DNA of 58,208 nucleotides. Origin: Ralstonia pickettii (GTDB taxonomy: Bacteria > Pseudomonadota > Gammaproteobacteria > Burkholderiales > Burkholderiaceae). The stretch spans positions 1 through 58,208 of the forward strand of contig NZ_MCGB01000002.1 of the NCBI RefSeq assembly GCF_001699815.1, written 5' to 3'. Below are positions 43,845 to 53,355 of this stretch, in pieces (within the stretch, counting starts at the first letter, position 1; every line of letters begins with the position of its first letter). Below the pieces are notes generated by a model. It saw nothing but the letters and a program-made list of their open reading frames with translations. It made no database searches and was not told the DNA's origin. Position numbers and translations under genes: made by a program.

Positions 43845-44264
43845 TCAAAGTGTTTGGGTGGGGCGCTGCGAATTGATCTGTTTGCCCAGCACCTCTTCGA
43901 TCACACGGCGCAGCACGCGGCACTGCTCATCTTCGCCAAGGTGCACGCCAATGCCCGGCGTCTTGGCCGGCGTGCCCACCGGCGTGATCCAGGCTACCTT
44001 GCCGGCCACCTGATACTTCTGCGGGCGGTCCAGCAGCGACAGCACGAGGAAGACCTCCTCGCCAATCCGGTAAGGGCGCTGTGTCGGCACGAAGATGCCG
44101 CCGTTCTTCAGGAACGGCATGTAGGCGGCGTGCAGGCCAGCTTCATCCTTGATGGCCAGCGAGACGATGCCCGGACGGGTCGGTGCGCCTGAAGCCGTGC
44201 CGGGTGCAGCGGGGGTGCCAGGGGTGACGGGAGTGCCGGGCGTACGAAGAGGTGCAGTGCTCAC
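43845..44264 (-). CDS. pilZ: PilZ domain protein, type IV pilus assembly type
   Basis: 139 residues. A Pro/Thr-rich head with PGTP repeats (about 8-30) precedes a PilZ domain (MPFLKNGGIFVPT, GEEVFLVLSLLDRPQKYQVAGKVAWITP). The usual c-di-GMP-binding RxxxR and D/NxSxxG motifs are not seen, as in pilus-type PilZ, which works by protein contacts rather than by binding c-di-GMP. Position next to holB matches pseudomonads and Burkholderiales. No pil genes are in the window. Confidence 0.87.
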   Translation of the reverse strand: MSTAPLRTPGTPVTPGTPAAPGTASGAPTRPGIVSLAIKDEAGLHAAYMPFLKNGGIFVPTQRPYRIGEEVFLVLSLLDRPQKYQVAGKVAWITPVGTPAKTPGIGVHLGEDEQCRVLRRVIEEVLGKQINSQRPTQTL

Positions 44265-44306
44265 AGGGTGTCCACAGAGTGCAAACGTTCAGGTGCGGGT
44301 TCGGGT

Positions 44307-45317
44307 TCAGGCAGACGGAAAGAGCTGCCGGTAATCCAGCAAAAGGCTTTCGATGACGAGCCGCGCGGCCAGCGGATGCTGCTCGGAGCGGCGCCGCTGC
44401 GGCAAGGCACGCGCAAAACGTTCCAGGCGGTCCAGCGGAATGGTATTCGCGCAACGTTGCAGCACATCGCGCTGCGCCGGAAAGTAGCGCGGACGCCCCG
44501 CCAAGCGTGCCGCCATCAAGTCAAAGACCCATCGGTGCATGGTACTGAGAACGGCCGGGACCGACAATTTTTGTAAATGGTCGGCCGTGGCCAGTGCATC
44601 GAGCTTTGCGCCCTGGCCGAGCTGTTCAAGCAGGAATTGCAGCAGCGGACGGTCTTCGGACTCGGCGGCGGCCAGCGCGGCCAGCGGCGCGTTACCGAAC
44701 TCGGCCAGCAGATCCTGCGCGTGCGGCACGCCTTGCCGCTCCAGCCACTGGCGCGCGGCCTCGGGCTGCGGCGGCTGCAGCGGAAACTGCCTGCAGCGCG
44801 ACAGAATGGTCGGCAGGATACGGTCGATACGATCCGTCACCAGCAGGAAGACGGTGTTCTGCGGCGGCTCTTCCAGCGTCTTGAGCAACGCGTTGGCGCC
44901 TTCGGTCTGCAACGCGTCGAGCGGATACAGCACCACCACCCGCAACCCGGCCCGGTGCGTACCGACCCCCACGCCTTCGATCAGGTTACGGACCTGCTCC
45001 ATGCGGATGATCTTGCTCGGCGCCTTTTTCTTGCCGTCGGCGTCCTTCTCCGTCTCGGGCGCGTCTTCCATCGCTTCAGGGCGCACGAGGTGGAAGTCCG
45101 GGTGGTTGCCCTGCGCAAACCAGTTGCAGGCCGCGCATGTGCCGCAGGGCTGGCCGTCGGCCGCCGGCGTATCGCACAGCAGGCTTTGCGCGAAGTGCAT
45201 GGCGAAATCGCGCTTGCCGGTGCCGGCCTGGCCGTTGAGCAGAATCGCGTGCGGCAGCTTGGCCCGCATGGCTTGCAGGCGGGACCAATCAGCGAATTGC
45301 CAAGGATAAAGCATCAT
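44307..45317 (-). CDS. holB: DNA polymerase III subunit delta prime
   Basis: A 336-residue clamp-loader subunit of the replicative polymerase. LLNGQAGTGKRDFAMHFAQSLLC near the N-terminus is the P-loop-like segment, a zinc module with paired Cys (CGTCAAC) follows, and LLKTLEEPPQNTVFLLVTDR and PTILSRCRQFPL carry the SRC motif. The start MMLYPWQ is typical. It lies downstream of tmk by 81 bases, the conserved tmk-holB pairing. Confidence 0.92.
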   Translation of the reverse strand: MMLYPWQFADWSRLQAMRAKLPHAILLNGQAGTGKRDFAMHFAQSLLCDTPAADGQPCGTCAACNWFAQGNHPDFHLVRPEAMEDAPETEKDADGKKKAPSKIIRMEQVRNLIEGVGVGTHRAGLRVVVLYPLDALQTEGANALLKTLEEPPQNTVFLLVTDRIDRILPTILSRCRQFPLQPPQPEAARQWLERQGVPHAQDLLAEFGNAPLAALAAAESEDRPLLQFLLEQLGQGAKLDALATADHLQKLSVPAVLSTMHRWVFDLMAARLAGRPRYFPAQRDVLQRCANTIPLDRLERFARALPQRRRSEQHPLAARLVIESLLLDYRQLFPSA

Positions 45318-45398
45318 GAATCAATGGGTTGCGTCAGATTATTGATGCGAAAACTTGCCGTGGAACCATTATTTCCGTATCCGAAATTGCCTGCAAAA

Positions 45399-46016
45399 TC
45401 AGAGCGTTGCAAGCAGATTCTCCAAGTCTTTCTGGATATCACTGCGCTCGCGGTTGGCGTTGAGCACGACAAATCGATCCGGTTCGGCTGCCGCGCGGCG
45501 CAGGTATTCGGCGCGCGTGCGCAGGAAGAACTGCGCTGATTCGGCCTCGAACTTGTCCGGCGTGCGGGCATCGGCCAGGCGCGCGGCGGCAATTTCAGGC
45601 GCCAGATCGAAGAGGATGGTCTTGGTCGGCTGCAGGCCCTGCTGTACCCAGTGCTCCAGCGCTTCCAGCCGGTCGATTGCCAGGCCCCTGCCCCCGCCCT
45701 GATAGGCGAACGTGGCATCGGTGAAGCGGTCCGAGATGACCCAATCGCCGGCGTCCAGCGCGGGCTGAATCACCTCGGCAATGTGCTCGCGGCGGCTCGC
45801 GAACATCAGCAGCGCTTCGGTTTCCAGGTGCATGCGTTCGTGCAGCAACACTTCGCGCAGTCGCTCGCCCAGCGGCGTGCCGCCGGGCTCGCGGGTGACG
45901 ACCACCTTTTTGCCCAGGGGCGCGAGCTTCGCCTGCAGTTGCTGTGCAAACCACGCCAGGTGCGTGCTCTTGCCCGCGCCGTCGATCCCTTCGAATGTGA
46001 TGAACTTGCCGGTCAT
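45399..46016 (-). CDS. tmk: Thymidylate kinase
   Basis: 205 residues. P-loop [12 protein letters not shown] (about 8-19), the DRX motif in [19 protein letters not shown] (about 95-113), and [11 protein letters not shown] are intact. It phosphorylates dTMP to dTDP for DNA synthesis. The start overlaps the mltG stop by four bases. Confidence 0.95.
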   Translation of the reverse strand: MTGKFITFEGIDGAGKSTHLAWFAQQLQAKLAPLGKKVVVTREPGGTPLGERLREVLLHERMHLETEALLMFASRREHIAEVIQPALDAGDWVISDRFTDATFAYQGGGRGLAIDRLEALEHWVQQGLQPTKTILFDLAPEIAAARLADARTPDKFEAESAQFFLRTRAEYLRRAAAEPDRFVVLNANRERSDIQKDLENLLATL

Positions 46017-47011
46017 GGTTGGCCGCGCTGATATTTGTTGACGGCCCGGTTGTGGTCCGTCAGGTTGGTCGAAAACTGGCTGCTGCCGTCGCCGCGCGCC
46101 ACGAAATACAGCGCGTCGGACGGTGCCGGGTTCAGTGCCGCCTGCAGCGACGCCATGCCCGGCAGCGCGATTGGCGTGGGCGGCAGGCCGGTGCGCGTGT
46201 AGGTGTTGTACGGCGTGTCGGTCTGCAGGTCGCGCTTGCGCAAATTGCCGTCAAAGCCGGCACCGATGCCGTAGATGACCGTCGGGTCGGTCTGCAGCAG
46301 CATGTTCTTGCGCAGGCGGTTGACGAACACGGCGGCAATCATCGGCCGTTCCAGCTTCTGGCCGGTCTCCTTCTCGATGATGGAGGCCATGGTCAGCGCT
46401 TCGTACGGCGTCTTGTACGGCAGATCCAGTGAGCGCTTGGCCCAGGCATCGTTCAGACGCTTCTGCATGGCCTGGTACGCGTGACGGTACAGCTCCACGT
46501 CGCTGCTGCCCCGTGCGAAGAGGTAGGTGTCGGGAAAGAACAGGCCTTCCGGATTGGTTTCAGGCGCCCCAATCTTGCGCATCAGATCTGCATCGGACAT
46601 GCCGGCCGTGTCGTGCTTGAGCGCAGGCTCTGCGTCCACCACCGCCCGCATCTGCCGCATCGACCAGCCCTCGATGACGGTGACCACGTAATGCGTGACA
46701 TCGCCGCGCGCCATCTTGTCCAAGATGGACATGGGCGTCGCGCCGGTTTCCAGCGCATAGCCGCCGGCTTTCAGGCTCTTGGCGTTGCCTGTCGCGCGCG
46801 CCACCAGCGAGAACAACTGCGGTTGCACGCCCACACCGGCGCTCGCAAGCTGCTTGCCGACCGAGATCACGCTCGAGTTCGGTTTGATCACCACCTCCAG
46901 CGGCGACGCCGCCAGGCTCACCGGTTGCTGGGCCCACCACACCACGCCGCCTGCCGCCGCCAGCACAATCAGGATGGCCAGCAGGACCAAGCGTTTGAGA
47001 AAAGAGAGCAT
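46013..47011 (-). CDS. mltG: Endolytic transglycosylase MltG
   Basis: 332 residues. An N-terminal membrane anchor (about 8-28) and a YceG domain with the catalytic Glu in [11 protein letters not shown] (about 215) and the typical [17 protein letters not shown] near the C-terminus. MltG cleaves nascent peptidoglycan strands and sets their length, acting at the periplasmic side. It heads the mltG-tmk-holB-pilZ-tatD run. Divergent from ygfZ with a 132-base gap. Confidence 0.93.
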   Translation of the reverse strand: MLSFLKRLVLLAILIVLAAAGGVVWWAQQPVSLAASPLEVVIKPNSSVISVGKQLASAGVGVQPQLFSLVARATGNAKSLKAGGYALETGATPMSILDKMARGDVTHYVVTVIEGWSMRQMRAVVDAEPALKHDTAGMSDADLMRKIGAPETNPEGLFFPDTYLFARGSSDVELYRHAYQAMQKRLNDAWAKRSLDLPYKTPYEALTMASIIEKETGQKLERPMIAAVFVNRLRKNMLLQTDPTVIYGIGAGFDGNLRKRDLQTDTPYNTYTRTGLPPTPIALPGMASLQAALNPAPSDALYFVARGDGSSQFSTNLTDHNRAVNKYQRGQP

Positions 47012-47108
47012 TCTGTTGCGAATCTGTGTGAGGAACCGGCCGACACCGGCGATTGCCGCACTCTTGAAATGGATAGACAGGGCACAAGCTGCCCTTCAGA
47101 CAGCCCAA

Positions 47109-47114
47109 TATAAT
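47109..47114 (+). promoter_or_regulatory. Possible -10 element of ygfZ
   Basis: A perfect TATAAT 30 bases before the ygfZ ATG. No recognisable -35 lies 16-18 bases upstream, so this is only a candidate. Confidence 0.3.
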
Positions 47115-47143
47115 ACCGGGTCAATCTCAGGCCGCCCCGCACC

Positions 47144-48184
47144 ATGAATGATGTCTTCCACGATTTTGTCGATACGCTGAGCTTTCCTCCGCTCGACGTG
47201 CAATTTGATGCCGCCACGCGCGGCAGCGTGCTGTGTGCGCCGACCGATCTGGCGCGCATCGCTGTCGAAGGCGCCGATGCCGCCGAGTTCCTCCATAACC
47301 AACTCACCAACGCCGTGACCGGCCTGGGCCTGAACCAGGCGCGACTGGCGGGCTATTGCTCGCCCAAAGGACGGCTGCTTGCCACCCTGCTGGTATGGCG
47401 CCAGGCCGATACGATCGTGCTGCAGACAGACAAGCTGATCGCGCCCGCGTTGACCAAGCGCCTGTCGATGTTCGTGCTGCGCGCCAAGGCCAAGCTGCGC
47501 CCGATGGACGAGTTCATCGCCATCGGCGTCGCCGGGCCTGACGCGGCGGAAGCGCTGCGCGAGGCTGGTGCCGTGCTGCCTGAACCCGATACCGTCAACG
47601 CGGTGGCGCAGCAGCCTGCCACGGTCGGCCAGCAATTCGGCGCCGTCGTCCGCCTGCCGGATGCCGGCGGCCGCCCGCGCTATCAATGGATGGTGCATGC
47701 CGAGCACTTCCAGGACGCCTGGAAGACGCTGTCGTCGCGGCTGTCGCTGGTCGGCACCGAGGTGTGGGATTGGCTGAGCCTGCAGGCAGGTGTGCCGCAC
47801 ATCACCCTGCCCACACAGGAGCAGTTCGTCCCGCAGATGGTGAACCTGGAACTGCTGGGCGGCGTCGATTTCCGCAAGGGTTGTTATCCGGGGCAGGAAA
47901 TCGTGGCACGCAGCCAGTATCGCGGCACGCTCAAGCGGCGCATGCAGCGCGCGCACGTCAATGCCCCCACGTCGGCCGGCGCCGAGGTCTACAGCGCAGC
48001 CGATCCGAACCAACCGTGCGGCATGGTGGTCAATGCAGCCATGGCGCCGGATGGCGGGACCGATCTACTCGTCGAATTGAAGCTGGACGCCCTCGACACC
48101 GTCATCCACCTGGCCACGCCGGACGGCCCGATGCTGACGCTGCAAGAACTGCCGTACGTCATTCCCGCTTCAGAAAACGCCTGA
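47144..48184 (+). CDS. ygfZ: Folate-binding Fe-S cluster repair protein YgfZ
   Basis: 346 residues, GcvT-like fold. The signature KGCYPGQEIVARSQYRG (about 245-261), with the essential Cys, is intact. YgfZ helps maintain certain Fe-S enzymes, with tetrahydrofolate. Divergent from mltG, a widely conserved arrangement. The next gene follows after 13 bases. Confidence 0.92.
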   Translation: MNDVFHDFVDTLSFPPLDVQFDAATRGSVLCAPTDLARIAVEGADAAEFLHNQLTNAVTGLGLNQARLAGYCSPKGRLLATLLVWRQADTIVLQTDKLIAPALTKRLSMFVLRAKAKLRPMDEFIAIGVAGPDAAEALREAGAVLPEPDTVNAVAQQPATVGQQFGAVVRLPDAGGRPRYQWMVHAEHFQDAWKTLSSRLSLVGTEVWDWLSLQAGVPHITLPTQEQFVPQMVNLELLGGVDFRKGCYPGQEIVARSQYRGTLKRRMQRAHVNAPTSAGAEVYSAADPNQPCGMVVNAAMAPDGGTDLLVELKLDALDTVIHLATPDGPMLTLQELPYVIPASENA

Positions 48185-48197
48185 TACCGCCCCCACC

Positions 48198-48488
48198 ATG
48201 GCCGACCACCTGTTCGTCTACTTCCGCATCGCCGAGCGTGACGCTGCCAATGCCCTGCCGCGCTGGCAGCGTTGGCTCGATACCGTGGAAGAGGCGACCG
48301 GCGTGGCCGGCGCGTTGATGCGCCGGCCCGAAACGCGCGACGGCCAGGCCACATGGATGGAGTCCTACGACGACGTCCCGCCTGCGTTTGCGACCACGCT
48401 GGCGGCCCTGTGGGAAACCGGCGGCCCGCGTGAATTCGTCGCGGGTGAACGCCATGCAGAGCTGTTTGTCGATCTGGAAAACAGCTGA
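48198..48488 (+). CDS. DUF4936 family protein
   Basis: A 96-residue cytoplasmic protein of unknown function. FVYFRIAERDAANALPRWQRW, LMRRPETRDGQATWMESYDDV and HAELFVDLE match the DUF4936 family found in Burkholderiales next to ygfZ. The fold appears to be a small alpha-beta barrel-like domain. It is likely cotranscribed with ygfZ. Confidence 0.8.
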   Translation: MADHLFVYFRIAERDAANALPRWQRWLDTVEEATGVAGALMRRPETRDGQATWMESYDDVPPAFATTLAALWETGGPREFVAGERHAELFVDLENS

Positions 48489-48616
48489 CGGCGTCCTGCC
48501 GCAATCGACATCGCAAAAATCCGGCAGGCTGCTATGCTTGGCCGAAGCCCGCGCGACACAGGTCGTCACATTGACCATTGGTCGTTCGTTGCGCGGCATG
48601 TTCAAAGGAAGTGCTC

Positions 48617-49432
48617 ATGTGTTTGATTCTCACGGCCTGGCACGCCCACCCCGCCTACGCGCTGGTGGTGGCCGCCAACCGGGACGAATTCTATGATCGC
48701 CCTGCCGCGCCGCTGGCGTGGTGGAGCGACGCGCCCAATGTCCTGGCCGGGCGTGACATGGCCCAGGTGGTCGGTCACGCAGGCACGTGGATGGGCATGA
48801 CGCGTGACGGCCGCTTTGCCGCGCTGACAAACTACCGCGCGCCGTCCGAGCGCCGGCCCGATGCACGCTCGCGCGGGGAACTCGTCTCGAATTTCCTGAT
48901 GGCGGACGACATGTCGGTGCCCGCCTATCTCGATAGCCTCGCCGCACGCGACCGTGCCTACAACGGCTACAACCTGCTGACCGCCACGCGCGACGAACTC
49001 TGGTGGACGAGCAACCGCGCCGAAGCGCCGCGCAAGCTCGCGCCCGGCCTTTACGGGCTGTCCAACGCATTGCTCGATACGCCGTGGTTCAAGGTGCGGC
49101 ATCGCATGGCTGCCTTTGCCGAAGCGCTGGCCGCAGATACGGGCCGGCACGGCAACGCGCTGGACGTGGCGCGCTATCTCGATCTGCTATCGGAAGCGCG
49201 CGAAGCACCGACCGGCGCTTTGCCCGCCACAGGCGTGGCCCCTGAATGGGAGAAGCTGCTATCCGCCGCCTTCATCCGCTCGCCGCGCTACGGCACGCGT
49301 GCCAGCACCATCCTGCGCATCCGCCACGACGGGTGCTTTGACGTGACCGAGCGCCGCTTCGACGCCCAGGGCCAGATTGGCGAAACGCGCTATCTCGGCG
49401 TGCTCGATACCGTCACGCACGCCGATACCTAG
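48617..49432 (+). CDS. NRDE (TANGO2-like) family protein
   Basis: 271 residues. It begins MCLILTAWHAHPAYALVVAANRDEFYDRP, which contains the NRDE motif and the N-terminal Cys that define the family. The Cys suggests an N-terminal nucleophile-type fold, but the bacterial function is unsettled; the eukaryotic homologue is linked to haem and lipid handling. The ATG at 48617 follows AAAGGAAG. The 128-base gap before it holds nothing clear. Confidence 0.85.
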   Translation: MCLILTAWHAHPAYALVVAANRDEFYDRPAAPLAWWSDAPNVLAGRDMAQVVGHAGTWMGMTRDGRFAALTNYRAPSERRPDARSRGELVSNFLMADDMSVPAYLDSLAARDRAYNGYNLLTATRDELWWTSNRAEAPRKLAPGLYGLSNALLDTPWFKVRHRMAAFAEALAADTGRHGNALDVARYLDLLSEAREAPTGALPATGVAPEWEKLLSAAFIRSPRYGTRASTILRIRHDGCFDVTERRFDAQGQIGETRYLGVLDTVTHADT

Positions 49433-49443
49433 GCGCTGCCCAC

Positions 49444-50346
49444 TCAGGCTGCTTCCTGCTTGGCGCTCGCGGCCTGGTCCACTTCCATTTCGGTGATGGC
49501 CGCGCCGCCCGGGCGCAACGCCGACTGTTCGCGCCTTGACTGCACCAGCGGATAGAACATCTGCGCCGTCCAAGGCTCTGCGCCGAACAGCACGTCATCC
49601 TGCAAGCCGATCTGCGCGGGATATTTGCGCGTGATATGCGCCGTGCCGAATAGGACATCCCAGAAAAACAGCAGGTTGCCGAAATTGCCCTTGTAGTGGC
49701 CGATGCCGTCGGCGTTGGTGAGCGCGTGATGCGCCCAGTGCGTGGCGGGCGTGGAAATCGTCCGCTCGATCACCCACATCAGCGGACGCAGCGCGCGGAT
49801 GCGGTACAGCGGTGCGTCCCAGGGCCAGGCGCAATGCGCGCCAACAATGACAGTCAGCTTGACGACCAGGTACGCCGCATAGACCGGCCCAAAGCCCAGG
49901 TACACCGCCACGCCGCCAATCCACAGGCCCGGCATCATCAGGTAGTAGAAGAAGTTGTTGCGGTACGTAATACGCACGCTCATGTAGGAAGCGCTGTGGT
50001 GCGCGCGGTGCAACGGCCACAGCAGCGGCGTGTGCGAAGCACGGTGCCAGAGGTATTGCGTGAGGTCGTCGCCGATCAGCAACAACCCCGTCATCGCCCA
50101 CCAGGGCAGATCCGCCCACGCGTTGTGCTGCGCCGGAATGAGCCAGTTACAGAGTGCATTGCTGCCCAGCAGCGCGATCGGCTGCGTCACTGCAACGAGG
50201 CTGATGAACATCAGCACTTCCAGCCAGGCATCGTTGGCCGTGGCGCGGCCGCGCACGTTGGCTTGGTAGCGCCGTGTCACGAACTCCATGGCGGCAAATC
50301 CGAGGATGCAGGCGACGATCAGCGCGTGCTCCATGTGCGAACTCAT
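49444..50346 (-). CDS. Fatty acid hydroxylase/sterol desaturase family protein
   Basis: 300 residues, several membrane helices. The three di-iron His clusters are visible: HRASH (about 111), HRAHH (about 123) and HWAHHA with a later GTAH (about 205-245). Such enzymes hydroxylate lipids or carotenoids, or desaturate sterols, at the membrane. The ATG at 50346 has an excellent AGGAGACACC ribosome-binding site. Divergent from a LysR gene, which probably controls it. The lipid substrate is unknown. Confidence 0.85.
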   Translation of the reverse strand: MSSHMEHALIVACILGFAAMEFVTRRYQANVRGRATANDAWLEVLMFISLVAVTQPIALLGSNALCNWLIPAQHNAWADLPWWAMTGLLLIGDDLTQYLWHRASHTPLLWPLHRAHHSASYMSVRITYRNNFFYYLMMPGLWIGGVAVYLGFGPVYAAYLVVKLTVIVGAHCAWPWDAPLYRIRALRPLMWVIERTISTPATHWAHHALTNADGIGHYKGNFGNLLFFWDVLFGTAHITRKYPAQIGLQDDVLFGAEPWTAQMFYPLVQSRREQSALRPGGAAITEMEVDQAASAKQEAA

Positions 50347-50404
50347 TGGTGTCTCCTCGCTTGTTGTGGAGACAAGCCTAGGAGGGCGATACCAATGCGT
50401 CCAA

Positions 50405-50430
50405 TGCATAATTAACATTCATTCAATGCA
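50405..50430. promoter_or_regulatory. Candidate LysR binding region
   Basis: TGCAT (50405-50409) and ATGCA (50426-50430) form an inverted repeat around an A/T-rich core in the 98-base gap between the hydroxylase and lysR genes. CAATGC also occurs three times here (about 50393-50429). Confidence 0.35.
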
Positions 50431-50444
50431 AAGTACGCAACATC

Positions 50445-51350
50445 ATGGATTTGCGACGCCTCAGCCACGTGGTTGTCCTTGCCGACACGCTGCACTTCGC
50501 ACGTGCCGCGCAAGCGGTGCATCTGAGCCAACCCGCATTCAGCCGGAGCATCCAGGCGATCGAGGATGATCTCGGCATTCGCCTGTTTGATCGCGAAACC
50601 GGCGACGTGCGCCCCACTCCCGCCGGCGAATTCGTCATCGAACGCGCGCGGCGCCTGCTGTTCGAGGCGCGCTGCCTGCAACGCGATGTTGATCTGTATC
50701 GCGACAGCCAGCTTGGCGACACGGCCTTCGGTGTCGGGCCACTGCTGACGGCCACGCTCATGCCGCAAGCGCTGCAGGAATTGCGGCAGCAACATCCTCA
50801 GGTGGCGCTGCGCATGGAAGTCGGCAATTGGGTGCAACTGCTGGAGAGCCTGCGCAGCGAGAGCATCGAATTCTTCGCCGCCGACGTGCGCGACATGCCG
50901 AAAGACGCCGCGCTGGATATCCAATTGATTGGAGGTCAGCCCCCGCACCTGTACGTGCGGGCCGGCCATCCGCTTGCAGGGCGCACGCACACGCTGCGCG
51001 AAGTTTGGGAATACGGCATTGCCGTACCGAAGCTTCTGAGCCCGTCAAAGGTGGAACTGGCGATGCTGCTTGGCCTGCCGGCAGGACAGGAAGCCAGCAT
51101 CGCGCTGGAATGCGACAACTACGGCGTACTGAAGACGGTCGCGCTCACGACAGACACCGTCCTGGGTGCCACGGACGCTGCGGTAAAGGCGGAGCTGGAG
51201 ACCGGCACGCTGGTGCGGTTGGCAGTGACGGGGTGGCTTTCGCCGCCGTCCAAGACTGGGATTGTGCGGCTGCACGGCAGAACTGCGTCGCCGGCGGCGC
51301 AGGCGGCCATCGCAGCCATTGTGCGGGCCGCCCAGGACATCAACGTGTAA
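50445..51350 (+). CDS. LysR-type regulator
   Basis: 301 residues with the HTH at about 18-37 (ARAAQAVHLSQPAFSRSIQA) and a standard effector domain. Divergent from the fatty acid hydroxylase-family gene, its likely target. Its 3' end overlaps the convergent GNAT gene by 11 bases. The inducer is unknown. Confidence 0.88.
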   Translation: MDLRRLSHVVVLADTLHFARAAQAVHLSQPAFSRSIQAIEDDLGIRLFDRETGDVRPTPAGEFVIERARRLLFEARCLQRDVDLYRDSQLGDTAFGVGPLLTATLMPQALQELRQQHPQVALRMEVGNWVQLLESLRSESIEFFAADVRDMPKDAALDIQLIGGQPPHLYVRAGHPLAGRTHTLREVWEYGIAVPKLLSPSKVELAMLLGLPAGQEASIALECDNYGVLKTVALTTDTVLGATDAAVKAELETGTLVRLAVTGWLSPPSKTGIVRLHGRTASPAAQAAIAAIVRAAQDINV

Positions 51351-51792
51351 GCACGCGGCGCATGGTCCGGTGCGGAATGCCGGCCTCCTCGAACTCCTCG
51401 CCCTCGGCCGTAAAGCCTGCGCGCGAGTAGAACGGCATGGCGTGGGTTTGTGCGTTCAGGATCAGCTCGGGATAGCCAAGCGACTGCGCCTTGTCGATCA
51501 AGGCTTCCAGCACGCGTGCGCCAACGCCCGTGCCTCTCGCCTCCTTGCGCACCGCCATCCGGCCGATATGGCCGTCGGGCAATAGGCGGCCAGTGGCGAC
51601 GGGGCGCCCCGCCGTATCGTGTGCCAGCGCATGCCAGCACTCGTCATCCCACTCGTCCCATTCCAGTTCAACGGGCACGCCTTGTTCGATGACAAACACG
51701 TCGTAGCGGATGGCGCGCGCTTCTTCGCGCACGGCATCCCAGCGCTCGACTTCAACACCGGCAAGCGGGCGGACAGATTCAGGGGCGGTCAT
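51340..51792 (-). CDS. GNAT family N-acetyltransferase (ElaA-like)
   Basis: 150 residues. RYDVFVIEQGVPVELEWDEWD near the N-terminus and the acetyl-CoA motif RMAVRKEARGTGVGARVLEAL (about 78-98) fit the ElaA/YjcF group. FYSRAGFTAEGEEFEEAGIPH is the usual ending. The acceptor substrate is unknown. Last of a three-gene unit (esterase, thioesterase, GNAT) with gaps of 14 and 9 bases. Confidence 0.87.
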   Translation of the reverse strand: MTAPESVRPLAGVEVERWDAVREEARAIRYDVFVIEQGVPVELEWDEWDDECWHALAHDTAGRPVATGRLLPDGHIGRMAVRKEARGTGVGARVLEALIDKAQSLGYPELILNAQTHAMPFYSRAGFTAEGEEFEEAGIPHRTMRRVLTR

Positions 51793-51801
51793 GCTTCGTT
51801 C

Positions 51802-52251
51802 TCACACTTCAGGCTTCAGAACTTCAAAATTGAGGATGCGTTCGCGCAGCGTCTCGGGAATCGGCGCGGAGGTCTGCGTGGCCATGGGTGTGGCTGGACG
51901 GGCGCACACATAGATGACTTCGCCGGTGACGAGGTGTTCGTCTGCGCGATACATCTCGATGATAAAGCGCATGCTGGAACGGCCGAGGCGCGCCACCCGG
52001 CAGCGCAGGTCCAGCTCGTCGTCAAAGCGCGCGGAGGCGTGGTATTCGAGCGTGGATTTGACCACGTAGAAATCCACGCCAAAGGTGTCGACCACATCCA
52101 CCGGATACCGCACGCCGATGCTGCGCCAGTATTCGGTGATACACACATCCGCGTACAGCAGGTAGTGGCCGTTGAAGACGATGCTCTGCGCATCGACTTC
52201 GGCCCAGCGTACGCGCAGCGGCGTGCTGTGACGGAAATCCTCGATCGCCAT
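51802..52251 (-). CDS. Acyl-CoA thioesterase (YbgC/4HBT hot-dog family)
   Basis: 149 residues. The N-terminal RVRWAEVDAQSIVFNGHYLLYAD carries the family Asp (about 19) and the helix that packs in the hot-dog fold. It should hydrolyse acyl-CoA thioesters. It lies between the esterase and GNAT genes, suggesting a role in finishing breakdown of an acyl chain or releasing CoA. Confidence 0.87.
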   Translation of the reverse strand: MAIEDFRHSTPLRVRWAEVDAQSIVFNGHYLLYADVCITEYWRSIGVRYPVDVVDTFGVDFYVVKSTLEYHASARFDDELDLRCRVARLGRSSMRFIIEMYRADEHLVTGEVIYVCARPATPMATQTSAPIPETLRERILNFEVLKPEV

Positions 52252-52265
52252 GCGGTCTCCTCTCG

Positions 52266-53246
52266 TTATAGGGATTCGGTCTCGGTGCCGAAGGCTCGGC
52301 GTAGCGCGTCGGCGGCATCGCGGTGCGCGTCTTCCACAGCCGGCACGAAGCGCCCGATCTTGAAGAAGTCGTGAATCATGCCTTCGTACAGTTTCAGCTC
52401 GACGGGCACTTCTGCCGCGCGCAGCTTGTTGGCGTAGCCGATGCCCGCATCGCGGATCGGGTCGAAGCCGGCCACGGCAATCCAGGCAGGGCAGACGCCG
52501 GTCACGTCCGCGCCATGGCCGCCTGCATCGAGCGGGGCGAAACGCCAGTCGTCGCGGTCGGCATCACTGCGCAGGTATTGAGAGAAGAACCAGTGGATCA
52601 TGTCCTGCGTCAGCAGGTAGCCCTCGGCAAACTCACGGTGCGACGGCGTGGATTCACGCGCGGTGGTGCCGGGGTAGATCAGCAGCTGCAGCACAGGTGC
52701 CAGGCCGCGGTTGCGTGCCTCGATGGCGCTGATCGCGGCCAGCGTCCCGCCCGCGCTGTCGCCGCCGAATGCGATGCGGGCTGGGTCAGCGCCCATGGTG
52801 GGGGCTTCATCGAACACCCACTGCAGCACGTCGAATGCGTCGTTCGCTGCGGTCGGAAATTTCCAGTCGGGCCCAAGCCGGTAGTCCACTGACAACACCA
52901 TCGCCCCCGATTTGGCCGCCAGCGACCGGCAAAGCTGGTCGTGCGTCTTGATGCTGCCCACGGTAAAACCACCGCCGTGGAAATACACCAGCAGGGGCAG
53001 CGGATCGGCCCAACTGGCCTCGCGCGCTGCGTACGTGCGGACAGGGATGGCATGGCCATCGCGCGCCGTCACCGTCAGGTCATGCACAGCTTCCAGCGCG
53101 ATGGGCGGGATGTCGACGATGGGGCTGCTTTTTTCGTAGGCAATCTTGGCGTCGGCTGGGTCAAGGGCATTCAGCGGCGGACGCTTGGCACGCGCAACCA
53201 GATCGAGCAACTGGGCGACGTGCAGGTCGAGAGACGGGTGCTGCAT
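52266..53246 (-). CDS. HSL-type alpha/beta hydrolase (esterase)
   Basis: 326 residues. The HGGGF oxyanion motif (about 91), nucleophile elbow GDSAGG (about 160), acid in GFDPIRD (about 258) and the final His in MIHDFF (about 290) define the hormone-sensitive-lipase family. Cytoplasmic, likely acting on short esters or lactones. Divergent from an iron alcohol dehydrogenase, with a 12-base palindrome in the gap. First gene of the esterase-thioesterase-GNAT unit. Confidence 0.9.
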   Translation of the reverse strand: MQHPSLDLHVAQLLDLVARAKRPPLNALDPADAKIAYEKSSPIVDIPPIALEAVHDLTVTARDGHAIPVRTYAAREASWADPLPLLVYFHGGGFTVGSIKTHDQLCRSLAAKSGAMVLSVDYRLGPDWKFPTAANDAFDVLQWVFDEAPTMGADPARIAFGGDSAGGTLAAISAIEARNRGLAPVLQLLIYPGTTARESTPSHREFAEGYLLTQDMIHWFFSQYLRSDADRDDWRFAPLDAGGHGADVTGVCPAWIAVAGFDPIRDAGIGYANKLRAAEVPVELKLYEGMIHDFFKIGRFVPAVEDAHRDAADALRRAFGTETESL

Positions 53247-53259
53247 GAGGGCGGGAACT

Positions 53260-53271
53260 GAACGATCGTTC
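53260..53271. promoter_or_regulatory. TetR-type palindromic operator
   Basis: GAACGATCGTTC, a perfect 12-base palindrome in the divergent gap between the esterase and alcohol dehydrogenase genes. A -10-like TATCAT (53281-53286) follows with a CTGAAC -35-like element 17 bases before it overlapping the palindrome. The pattern is typical of TetR-family operators. No tetR gene is in the window. Confidence 0.55.
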
Positions 53272-53355
53272 TAATTTGGCTATCATCGGAGTATCCATTG
53301 AACCACGCCCGCACGACAAGACGGGCGATGCAGACCAACACCCTCTGGAGACAGC

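Noticed and set aside
44176-44250. PGTP-type repeats at the start of the PilZ gene as a DNA repeat element
   Set aside because: The repetition is in codons of a Pro/Thr-rich head and is short and imperfect; it is a protein low-complexity region.
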